A DNA stretch of 64,000 nucleotides from Mycteria americana (Eukaryota > Chordata > Aves > Ciconiiformes > Ciconiidae): the NCBI RefSeq assembly GCF_035582795.1, contig NC_134367.1, forward strand, positions 51,367,562 through 51,431,561. Direction: 5' to 3'. Positions 25,301-37,300 of the stretch are shown here, piece after piece; positions within the stretch are counted from its first letter, which is position 1, and the number at the start of each line of letters is the position of its first letter. The position numbers and the translations under genes were made by a program. Under the pieces are notes generated by a model, which ran no database searches, was not told the origin of the DNA, and saw nothing but the letters and a program-made list of their open reading frames with translations.

Positions 25301-28300
25301 CTTTAACACCACCACTGAGCCCCTTCCAAATTCCACAGGTGGGAAGCAAATGCTGTTCATATGTAGAATTTGAATAATTTTTGTCTCTACTGGAAGAGTC
25401 AAAAGTTCAGTAGTTTTGGTGTGTTGTTTGGTTTTGTTTTGTTTTTCTTTAAACACTTCAGAAGCCAGTGTTTGGTGATCTGGAATTTAAATAATGCAGG
25501 CTGAAAAATTACAAAAGCTAAATTAACTCCTTTTCTCTTTTGAAGTGACTAATTGTTATGCTAGTAATAATTATCACAGAATCGTATAGGTTGGAAAAGA
25601 CCTTTAAGATCATCGAGTCCAACCGTAAACCTAACACTGCCAAGACCACCACTACACCATGTCCATAAGCACCTCATCCAAATGTCTTTTAAATACTTCC
25701 AGGGATGGCGACTCAACCACTTCCCTGGGCAGCCTGTTCCAATGCTTGATAACCCTTTCAGTGAAGTAAAATTTCCTAATATCCAGTCTAAACCTCCCCT
25801 GGCACAGCTTGAGGCCATTTCCTCTCCTCCTATCACTTGTTACCTGGGAGAAGAGACCGACCCCCACCTCTCTACAACCTCCTTTCAGGCAGTTGTAGAG
25901 AGCGATAAGGTCTCCCCTCAGCCTCCTTTTCTCCAGGCTAAACAACCCCAGTTCCCTCAGCCACTCCTCATAAGACTTCTGCTCCAGACCCTTCACCAGC
26001 TTCATTGCCCTTCTCTGGACACGCTCCAGTACCTCAATGTCTCTCTTGTAGTGAGGGGCCCAAAACTGAACACAGCATTCGAGGTGCGGCCTCACCAGTG
26101 CTGAGTACAGGGGCACAATCACTTCCCTACTCCTGCTGGCCACACTATTTTTGATACAAGCCAGGATGCCATTGGCTTTCTTGGCCACCTGGGCACACTG
26201 CTGGATCATATTCAGCTGGCTGTTGACCAACACCCCCAGGTCCTTTTCCCCCAGGCAGCTTTCCAGCCACTCTGCCCCAAGCCTGTAGCGTTGCATGGGG
26301 TTGCTGTGGCCCAAGTGCAGGACCTGGCACTTGGCCTTGTTGAACCCCATACAATTGGCCTCAGCTCATGGATCCAGCCTGTCCAGGTCCCTCTGCAGAG
26401 CTTTCCTCCCCTCAAGCAGATCAACACTCCCACACAACTTGGTGTCACATGCAAACTTACTGAGGGTGCACTCGATCCCTTCATCCAGATCATTGATAAA
26501 GATGTTAAACAGAACTGGCCCCAGTACTGAGCCCTGGGGAACACCACTTGTGACCAGCCGCCAACTGGATTTAACTCCATTCACCACCACTCTCTGGGCT
26601 CAGCCATCCAGCCAGTTTTTTTACCCAGCAAAGAGTACACCTGTCCAAGCCACAAGCAGCCAGTTTCTCCAGGAGAACCTCCACGAGAATCACCATCTCA
26701 CAGAAATATTCAACTAGCAAACTACAGATTTACAAAGGCAAGACACTCACACCAGCAACCAAAACACCCTGATTAGCACAGTTGAGTCCCAGAGCAGAGT
26801 GTAAAATTAACTCAATATGTTAATGCCCCTTTTTACAGTGTATAAAAGTGAAAGCAACTGCATCACAGTAAAGCAACAGCATTCCTTCATGTATTTAGAA
26901 CAACAGGCAGGCACTGAGAACAGGACAAAAACCTATTAATATACTATTTAAGACCAGAATTTGTAGAATCAAGAAGTCCTTTTTACAACTATTCCAAGTG
27001 ATTTTCTTTATGAAAACCTGTCCCATGTGATTATAAGGCATAAGTTATTTTATATGTAAGTTTCAGCAATAAATATATTGTCAATCTGCTTGACAGCTGT
27101 AGCAAAGAAGAATCTTATGCAGTCGAAGTGTTTATTTCCTAGCCAAGGGGCCTCTAGGAATAGAAGGATAAACAGTATAAATAGTACAGATGAACAAGAA
27201 CAAGAAGCTAGATTCATTACAGAAATGGCTACTCACCATTTTGGGCCTATAAGGACTCTGACCATAGAAAAAAGGATCTGCATTTATATTAATACATTAT
27301 TTTTCACATTACCAAAACACTGTGCTGACTTACCATACATTGTGTATGCTTCCATCACCCTCAATGGCAAGGAATATATTTTTTTTAGAACAAAAGATCA
27401 AAACTGTCAACTGGATTTTCACAAAAACTGGTAAAAATAACAGCCAAGGGGGGGGAAGAAATACCAGAACAAACAACATTCATTGATCTAATGCTCAAAG
27501 GAATCTATAAAGTAAACTCTTTGGGAGTCAAGCTCCAGCACCAAAGTGCCACTGCTTTTTTATAGAACGGATAACTGTGCAGGAGTGTCATTTTCCTCTC
27601 TCTTATTGGGTGAATTTAAAGTTTATGCCTGTAAGAATCTGGCAAGCTAACAGGCAAGCGGGCAAAATGCCCTTTAACAGATGGGTGCAAGGTTTGGCAT
27701 GCCAGGGAACCAGTATGTTCATGAAATTGGAACACCAGGGCCAGTTTCTACCTAAAAATGTCAAAACTACAATCTGTGCACTTTCTGGATCCATGGATGC
27801 AGGAGCAGAAGATAATTATTTAGGAACCTGCATAGATTAAAGATGCATCTCTGGCAAAGTAATCAACTGCCCCAAAACTTAGATGAAACAGTGTTAAGGC
27901 TACCTCCTGAGAACAAGTATATTAGGCTCAGCTACACTCAAACATCCATAAATTCTGGAAATACAGAGATTCACACAACTACAGCATTTCATCCTTAACT
28001 CTGCATCTCTGAACTGGCCATGACCACAATACACGTAATACTCTAAATCACAGATGAAAAACCACCCAGAGAGTACGATGGATTTTGTTCTTCGGACGTT
28101 GCAAATCAACTCGTATCTGAACATGCTCCAACTGCAGCTACAGCACTAAGTACAGCTGCATTCAACTTTCAGGAAATCAGTGAAGAGAGGGTGGAAAATG
28201 CAGTACCATAAGATAATACGTGTGTATCTTTCAAGTTCAAGCATTCAGTTCAGCCCTAGATTTTTTTTTTTTTTTTAGCATAGTACTGTATTTAAGTTTT

Positions 28301-31300
28301 ATAATAAAACCCATCAGCAGCTTGGTTACACACAGCTGAAGCTTAAGCAGCTTTGTACAGAGTAAGTGTAAGTGAAGTCTCCAAAGGAACCCTGAGCGCA
28401 GTAAAAAAGAAATACGAATAGTTAGCACCTCTGTGGCACTGGGCATAGCACATACTCACTGTTTGAGCTTAGACTGATGACCAAAGCCAGCTGCCTTCGC
28501 AGCAAGGAGGTATTAAGACTCTGCTGCATAGTTGACATGATCTAACACAGCCAGAAGAGCAGAATGCCAGTACACCTTTTTCTGTTTATACTGGTGTACC
28601 GCTGGAAGCTGTACTGAGAGATGGGAGGGTACCTAACGGTGTCAGGAAAATACAGCATTAAGATCAGCCATTACAAAACTAGACATCCTGAGGCCACACA
28701 ACTCTCAGCTAAGGCCTTCAGGAAGACAATTTCCTTGGTTTATTTGTATATCTTGTCTGGCTCCTTAGCAACAGGTCTTGTTTCCCACACTTAGCTTTCT
28801 AATGATGGCAGAACTAGGTAAAAACAGCAGGAATAGTATGATCACAAGCATGGGGACCACAAAGTATGTTTTGCACACGCAACAAGCTGTACAGGGTATA
28901 GACATAAAGAACTTTGGGAACTGAAAAGAGGGAGCAAATATACAGTCTTCCATTTTTCTCATGTTTTCCTGTTCTTCCCTGTCTCAGCTGTCTCCTTTAA
29001 ATCACAAGAGGAAGCATAAGCCTTGCATCTCACCTCCCTGTTATTGGAGATAACACGATGAGAGAGAAGAGACCCTAGATTAATTCCCTAGTCAGACAGC
29101 AGGGAAGCAAAGGAAACCCCCTCTGAACCACTGACCTGGAAAGAAATTGTAGCCAAATACTCCTTCCTCCTGGTTCCAATCTGGTTGCTTTCCAAAGACC
29201 TAACTGATTTGCTCAGAACACAAAACCCACACTTTAAAAAAATCCCATCTTTTTCAAGGTTTCATTGCTGTAATGGGTTTTCAGACACCTATTGAGTGGT
29301 TAGCTGGTTGTGTAAGTAAAAACTGATATATTGGAACATACTTTCAACACAAAGACTGCTGTAGAGACACCTCAGTCTGTCTGCTATACTGAGTCAGCAC
29401 TCTCAAATACATCCCTTTCTCTGATACCCATCCACACCTGATCTTGTATTTTTGAGCTCTACAGGAAAGACTGTTCCACAAGTGGCTTCCACCACTTCCA
29501 GACTACACTGTGGTAGAAAGAGACAGCTTTGCCAACCCTCCCCATCTTCCACAGCTGCACATTGTGTTGCCAATGCGCTGTTGCGTTGAGACTGGAAGTC
29601 AAGCAGCAAGCCAAAACAATCTGCTGATCCAAGTGACCCCCAAACTCTCCTGTCATTACTGTTAACACAGGAGGGGTCAGGACCTCTCCCACTCACAGGC
29701 ACTTGCAGTTAGATAAAGAGCAAGTAATACAAACATTTAAAAAAAAAAAAAAAGGTGAATACTCACCTTCTATAGCAAAAAAAAAAAAAAAAGACAAGAA
29801 AAGGACTACAAATTTGATCCCTATATACCTGAAAGGTTTCATTCTGAATCTATGTATCTATATGTAGCAGATCAGCAGAAAAACACTTTAGCATTATTGC
29901 CATCAAAAAGGAACCTTAAATTCTATACAAGTTTGCAAGTCTCTGGGAACAGGATAGAAAGAATAATACATTAAAAGTTTTTAGGAAAGTACCTGAAGAA
30001 GTTTAACAGGATTTTATAAATCAAGACTTTTTTTAAATGAAGATTAGCAATTTTTTCAAGTATTAGACTTTTTAAAAAGCCCAGTATTTACAGTAAAAAT
30101 ATAAAAAGAGTAATTAATTTGTATTATATTAATTCTCATGTTTCACAACTGTAATGTTTTCTATTACTGACCTCAGGAAAAAAAAGACTGTAAACAGGAT
30201 GCGTTATCTTTGACTTTGTTTCAAGAAGGGCTCTTTCCTTTCTCTGTATACTTTGCTGTAATTCTTGCCACTCCTGTCAAAGGCAAGTTTAAAGAGTTAC
30301 TGTGCAGTAGTCATCTTTTGCATTAAAAAAAAAGAGAAAGAAGTTTTAGCCCATGGAAATTATACATATGACAAGTTCTTGTGCTACACTACACATTATA
30401 AAAGGGAAAGGCACATAGAGATTAAGTTATACAGTATGATTAAAAGAAAAAAAAAAAAAAAAAAATCAAGCCACAGTGAAACTAAAGAGACCATTCATGT
30501 AAATATTTAAAAAAAAAAAAACAACAAAAACCCCAGAAGACAGACCTGCGGGGCTTGCACACATTCTTCAAAACTCACTTCTACAGCACTGCCTATAAAC
30601 ACTGACTACTTGAGCTGTAAGAGTCTTGATTACAAGCTTAATAATTCTTTTCCCATCAGAAGCATATTCTCACCCTGTACAGGACTTCCAGCTGTCACTC
30701 TCAAGTCTTCCACTGTAAGACGTGTGGTGCAGAAATCATCTGCCACCACAATGCCTCATTCTCAATTACAATTTCTAACGGCTAACTTGATGATTAACAG
30801 TTACTAGAGTTTCGTAAGCACATGTACAAGTTCGTTCAACTACTGCATGCTTATACTATGTGCTATGCAGTATGCCACAGCCACTGCATGTAAAGAACAA
30901 AGTTCAAAGGAGAGACTTTATCTCACAAAATCTGGAGCAGCTAGTAATCAAATTAAGCTGAAAGAAAAATGACAATCTTTCCCTGAAGTTAAGCTATTTT
31001 TCTCATGTCATTTTTTTAAGTTTTCCATCTACACTGCAAAGACCCTTCACTGCTCTCTCTGAAACAGACGTGCAATGACAAAGCTCTTAGGCCAGAATGA
31101 GGTCTGAAAACCTTTGGAGAACTGCAATTACTCCTTCATCCTAGTGTTGCCTAGCCTGAGGGGATGCTAGAGGATTAAAATGCATTTTCTCTCAACCCCA
31201 GAGGCAACATTACCCTTCAAGAAAAAGTAAGGCTTACAGCTTCATCATCTTTGTTTTGCTTCTCATCTTGTTCTCTGTCAGAGTCTCTGTCACTTCCATC

Positions 31301-34300
31301 ATCTTTTTCACTTTGAGAGTCCCTGTTTGTTTCTTCTTCTTCAGATTCACTTCCTTTATCAGAGATCTCCTCTTCTTCTTCCTTCGCAACTACTTCCTAA
31401 TAGGAAAGAAAAAATAAAAAACAAAAACCTCTAACTTAGTTTGTCTGCATTACTGTAGTACACAGCATTCACAGCACCTGTCTTAAGGTCATAACCCTTA
31501 TTTCCTATTTTGATCTACACTCTCTTTGTGTCACAGAGTATGTCTACAGTGAAGATTAATCCTTTTCACCTCTCGTGCTAAGAGGAGCAGGAGAGCAATT
31601 TTCCTTCTCCGTATGGCACGCACAACACGAATAGGAGAAAACAGTATTTGATTCTGGGGTCGCATTTCAAAGAGTCATAAGAAAATTAGAGAGAATATAA
31701 GAAAGTACCTACAACATAGCCCATGAGGTGGAGAAAACACCATGCAGTGGGAGCATAAAGGTACTAAAGCTACTTAATTTACAGAAGAAAGTCTCATTTC
31801 AGTTTTTTCCTTTAAAGGAAAAGTAGAAGGTACAGAACAATTCACCTCCCAGAAGGCAGCATAACAAGAACTAATAAGAAGGGACTATGAAGCCGGACTT
31901 CTAAAGTAGTGGGGCACAACTTTCAGCAGGCTGCTGGAAACATTACTGCAGTGGTTCCCTGATTACTTTACCAGTGATTTTTAAATGTAAAGAAAAAAAA
32001 AAAAAGCTATTTTAGGAGATATGCTTTACAAAAGCATAGAATGAAGCATAACAGACAGATACAAAAAACCCGTGAGATGAGGAGTGGTAAGATGAACAAA
32101 ATACTAGAATATCAATGAAGCTATGAGCTACCCCATTAGCTTGTTTTTGCTTCTGCTGTTTCGGTGGCTGCAATGAAGGTGGCACGGGCTTCTTTTTCAA
32201 TGGCTTCTTTTTCTTTGATTTTGAAGCTTTCTTGGTTCCTTTATTCTTTTGCTGCCATCCTTTGCTCTTAACTTTGTTGACATCTCCTTGCTGTAGGAAA
32301 GCAGTATTTAAAATATTTATTCTGTTCATTAAATTTCAGGCATTCACTGTATGTTAAGCATTTTAAGCTGAGAACCAAAGTTAGAAAGCATAGCTCAAGA
32401 GACACTTCAGTAGGCATTTCTGGAAAAAAAAATGCTTGAGAAGCACACAATTAGCAACTCAAGATCTGAAAGAAAGTTCTCTTCAGCTAGCAAGAGGAAA
32501 ATTCATTCTTCACTTACTCCATCTTCTGTTGGTTGCTCTTCCGCTGCACATATAGACTGTTCCTTTTCAAACACTTCCTGGTTAGAGAAAGATATGAAAA
32601 CTATTAATGCCTCTCTGTACCAAAAGAGCAAATTATTGTTTTATATTTGAACTTAAACCTTCGGACCTGATTAAGGTGATTTAGTTTTACTCATTATAGC
32701 AAATTCTTTTATCAGTGACAAACAGAACAGAGGATTAAAAGATCAAAATTAAACACTATTTTGAACATTTGGTCTAGGATTTTTCCATCACTAGCATTAT
32801 AAAGAAATTTAGTAACAACATATCATCTTGTTCCAAAGAATCTACTTGTTTTATAAAGCATAGAAATCCAGTATCACAAAAGCAAGCAGTAGTAAAATGC
32901 AAATTCTGCTCCAGTTGCCAGAGCATTAAAAACTTCAACAGCTGCACTGCTACTCAGGGACTCAGTACAACAAATCAAACCAGAAATATGAAACGTTAAG
33001 ACAAAACACAATGTTAGTATTATGTAGACTAGAACGTCTCTATGCAAATGGAATTTTTTCATGCATTTCTTTCTTCAAAACATACTATATGCCATTAAAA
33101 AAAGAGCTGTCTTATATAAAGATGGCAAATATGAGATACCACCACAAAAAAAAAAAGCATCATATAAAAGGCTAGCTCTAGTTTTTAGGTCATGTATCTC
33201 AATGCCAGACTGCCTAGTGGAGTTCACATAGAAAACATCTTAAATGAGTTTTCTATATGCTGTCAGACATTTTAATTACGGTCTAAGTACAGTTCAATAT
33301 GTTCATAATTTTCAGTTTCCTTCATTTATAAGATCTAGCACAGTGATATAGTGCTTTTACTTTCTATCTACTGCATCCTCAGTTATCGAGATGACACTCT
33401 TTCAGATGATTCTGAAATTCCATAGCATGAACACACAGTAGTTATATATACAGACTGCTTTCTGCTGAACTGGCTTCAATGGCTAGTCTGATCCTCAACT
33501 GTAATACTCATGCTTGTATGCCTTACCTTAGAGGCATAACTCAGACTGTTTACTTAGACAATTCTCTGAATAGTACAGATGCAAAAATTGACACTGTAGG
33601 CTTTGTTAGGTAAAAGTGTGTTTAGTTTCTGTGTGTTACATTTTTTGTTCAAAGAAAGTCACTACTCTGTTTTAAGCTAAAAAATAAGCACAAGTCAGAA
33701 GTTTCACTACTAGGGTGTAGTATTATTTTGGTTATGCCACATTACTTCCCATTCAGCAGTCTACTTTCTTCATGTGGCACTAGCGTACCTCCTTTATATT
33801 AAGTTATGTATATTCTGCATTCTGCTGGACTGAGTTTCTTTCATAGAAGTGTCTGAAACACCCAAGAGATTTGTAACATTATGAGCCCACATAAAGTGAA
33901 ATCAAACACTGTCCTAAGGTCTTGAGTGAATACTTTATTCTAGTTCAAGAACTAAGTTTCTGAATGTCTCTTTTCCTGTTATTTACAAACCTCAAGGCAG
34001 TATCACTTGCCGTATTCTTTTACTGTTCCCTAGACAACTGCAACGGGTCAGACTGAACTTTGGTTTGATTCCAGGAAAACTTTCTCATTCAGAAACAAAA
34101 ACATAAGGAAGGATTAAGAGCACAAGTTCTCAATTTCAAATCTTAGTCTTACAGTTATATTTACAAAACAGTATGTTAGCTCACAAAGAAGAAATGCCTG
34201 TTTATTAGCATATACTTGCAGTTACCCTGAAATAACAAGTATTCTTAATACTTACTGCCATGGTCTGTCTTGTTAGTGTGACCAGAACGGTGACAAGAGA

Positions 34301-37300
34301 ACCTACTGTAATATTGTTGCTGTCTTCATCATCCAGAACTAGTGTAAAAAGAAAAGCAACACACCTATTACACTTCTTTAAAGCCTTTTTTTCCATCAAA
34401 CATTTGTTTCTGCTGTGTCTAGATATAAGCATATAAATTCCAGAATTTTTAACAAAAAATAATTTCCAAATATTATTTATTAAGTCTCTTACAACCTCAA
34501 ATATACTGTCAGGATGAGGGCTGGTAATTCAGCAAACTATAAAATAGCAACATTGAGTTTGAAATTTTAATTGCATAAAAGTTAGAAAATCCAAAGTTAC
34601 AGCTGCTGTGGGAACCATAACTCTGTAATATTGTGCATTATATATTAAAGCATAAAACTTCAGAAACATGAAATACCACACATGACCAAAGGGACCCTGT
34701 TATATTTGTTCTGGGAATCATAACTTTGATTTTCCTGACTTTCATATGATTAACAACTCAATTTCAATGCCACATTAACAATCACGCATTTAATTCTTTT
34801 TTTAAAGTAGAAGGCAAAGGAAAATAAAAGAACAGCAATGATTATTTTAACTAAAACATTGAACATAAAACTGACAGGAAAGCCACTGAGGAGTTTATAT
34901 CTCCAATCTATGAACTGGAAAATGTCCCAGGTTGGGGAGGAATAGAGTTATATCCCAGTGTAGAAATTTTATCCACCCCCCTGCCCCCCAAGAAAGCAGT
35001 TTTACTATTCACTAGTTTTACATAAATATTTTATATAATGGTAATACTGAGCTAAACAGAAAAGCATATGCATTGTTTAATCTTCCATACCACACCTGAG
35101 TACAGTCATGTGACAAATGAAGACTATAGGCAGAAAAAGGTTGCTTGCCAAAATATGGGAAGGTACTTCAAGACTGAATTAAGCAGATTAACAGGACTCT
35201 CTACAATCCTATGCTACAATAAGATAAAGTCTTTTGTCTGTTTATTTTTCAGAAAACACACATAAGTAACACTTAGAAATCTCAAGATTAACAGACATTT
35301 GCTTCCTTAATAGATATTTCCATCAACATTTACTTCTCACAGAGGACTATGCATAAGCAAAATTACAAATTAGGCTACCCAACAAAACATATCACATTTT
35401 GATCATTGCAACCACAGTAACAATATAAATTAGAAACAAGTATTAGAACAACCTTTCAATTATCTCACATTTACTAGCACTGATCTTCTACAAAGGAAAG
35501 GAGACCGCAGAACCAATTCGCTTTCCACTGAAAGAGAGAATTGAGTTCCACTGAAATTGAGAATTGAGTTGAGAACTGACTGAGAATCGAGTTCTTGATT
35601 CAGGGCGAAGTAAGGAGGGGGACGAGCAAAACCGCTACCATGGACTTCTGGAGGGCAGACTTTGGCCTGTTCAGGACACTGGTTGAGAGAGTCCCTTGGG
35701 AGACAGTCCTGAAGGGGAAAGGGGTCCAGGAAGGCTGGGCATTCTTCAAGAAGGAAGTCTTAAAGGTGCAGAAGCAGGTCATCCCCATGTGCCGTAAGAC
35801 GAACCGGCGGGGAAGACAACTGGCCTGGCTGAACAGGGAGCTTTTGCTGGGACTCAGGAAAAAAAAGGAGAGTTTACCACTTTTGGAAGAAGGGGCAGGC
35901 AACTCAAGAAGTGTACATGGATCTCATCAAGTCAAGCAGAGAGAAAATGAGAAAGGCAAAAGCCCAGCTAGAACTCAATCTGGCCACTGTTTTAGGAGTT
36001 TAAAATGTTTTTACAAATTTTTTTTTTTTTTTTTTTTTTACAAAAAATGTTTTTACAAATACATTAACAACAAGAAGAGAGCCAAGGAGAATCTCCCTCC
36101 TTTATTGGATGCGGGGGGGAACATTGCCACCAAAGATGAGGAAAAGGCTGAGGTACTTAATGCCTTCTTTGCCTCAGTCTTTAGTAGTCAGACCAGTTAT
36201 CCCCAGGAAATTCAGCCCCCTGAGCTGGAAGACAGGGACAGAGAGCAGAATAAATCCCCCATAATCGAGGAGGAAGCACCTAACGACCTGCTACACCATC
36301 TGGACACACACAAATCCATGGGGCCAGATGGGATCCACCTGAGAGTACTGAGGGAGCTGGCGGAGGAGCTTGCCAAGCCATTCTCCATCATTTATCAGCA
36401 GTCCTGGTTAACAGCAGATGTCCCAGACAACTGGAGATGAGCAAACGTGACGCACATCTACAAGAAGGGCCGGAAGGAGGATCCGGGGAACTACAGGCCT
36501 GTCAGCCTGACCTCAGTACCGAGGAAAATTATGGAGCGGTTCATCTTGAGTGCACTCAACAGGCATGTGCAGGCCAACCAGGGGATCAGGCCCCGCCAGC
36601 ATGGGTTCAGGAAAGGCAGGTCCTGCTTGACCAACCTGATCTCCTTCTATGACAAGGTGACCCGCCTAGTGGATGAGGGAAAGGCTGTGGATGTTATCTA
36701 CCTCAACTTTAGTAAAGCCTTTGACACTGTCTCCCACAGCATTCTCCTGGAGAAGCTGGCAGCTCGTGGCTTGGACAAGCGTACTCTTTGCTGGGTAGAA
36801 AAACTGGCTGGATGGCTGAGCCCAGAGAGTGGTGGTGAATGGAGTTTACTCCAGTTGGCGGCCAGTCACAAGTGGTGTTCCCCAGGGCTCAGTACTGGGG
36901 CCAGTTCTGTTTAATATCTTTATCAATGATCTGGATGAAGGGATCGAGTGCACCCTCAGTAAGTTTGCAGATGACACCAAGTTGAGCAGTAGTGTTGATC
37001 TGCTTGAGGGTAGGAAGGCTCTGCAGAGGCACCTGGACAGGCTGGATCGATGGGCTGAGGCCAATTGTATGAGGTTTAACAAGGCCAAGTGCCAGGTCCT
37101 GCACTTGGACCACAACAACCCCATGCAACAACCTACAGGCTTGGGGAAGAGTGGCTAGAAAGCTGCCAGGCAGAAAAGGACCTGGGGGTGCTGGTTGACA
37201 GCCGGCTGAACATGAGCCAGCAGTGTGCCCAGGTGGCCAAGAAAGCCAATGGCATCCTGGCTTCTATCAAAAATAGTGTGGCCAGCAGGACTAGGGAAGT

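Larger units (their letters stand above)
25575..26678 (-). mobile_element. CR1 LINE copy 2, RT fragment in SEC63 intron 18
   Basis: A 5'-truncated CR1 in the same orientation as SEC63. Its 3' end, with a single ATTCTGTG, is at 25575-25582, and the 5' break is near 26678 (LLEKLAA region of RT). The RT frame is damaged: the catalytic FADD reads FACD, with the TGT codon at 26447-26449, and a TGA at 26366-26368 interrupts the frame. Downstream of that, a 232-codon frame to 25652 remains open. The boundary at the 5' end is approximate. Confidence 0.92.
23887..30171 (-). other. SEC63: SEC63 intron 18 (6.3 kb)
   Basis: The second largest intron in the window. It contains CR1 copy 2 in sense orientation at about 25575-26678, a T16 run at 28261-28276, and A runs at about 29738-29753 and 29777-29792. 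No further exon or RNA gene is recognised. Confidence 0.8.
30274..34255 (-). other. SEC63: SEC63 introns 17 to 14
   Basis: Introns of 964, 735, 227 and 1,678 bp around the linker exons 17, 16 and 15. They are AT-rich with A runs at 30447-30465 and about 31990-32004. No other gene or mobile element is seen. Confidence 0.8.

Noticed and set aside
29738..29792. Paired A runs as the tail of a SINE or processed pseudogene
   Set aside because: No conserved SINE head or mRNA-like body is recognised next to the runs, and no target-site duplication is visible.
32012..32329. 105-codon minus-strand ORF read as a separate lysine-rich protein
   Set aside because: It is SEC63 exon 16 read through both splice sites into intron DNA.
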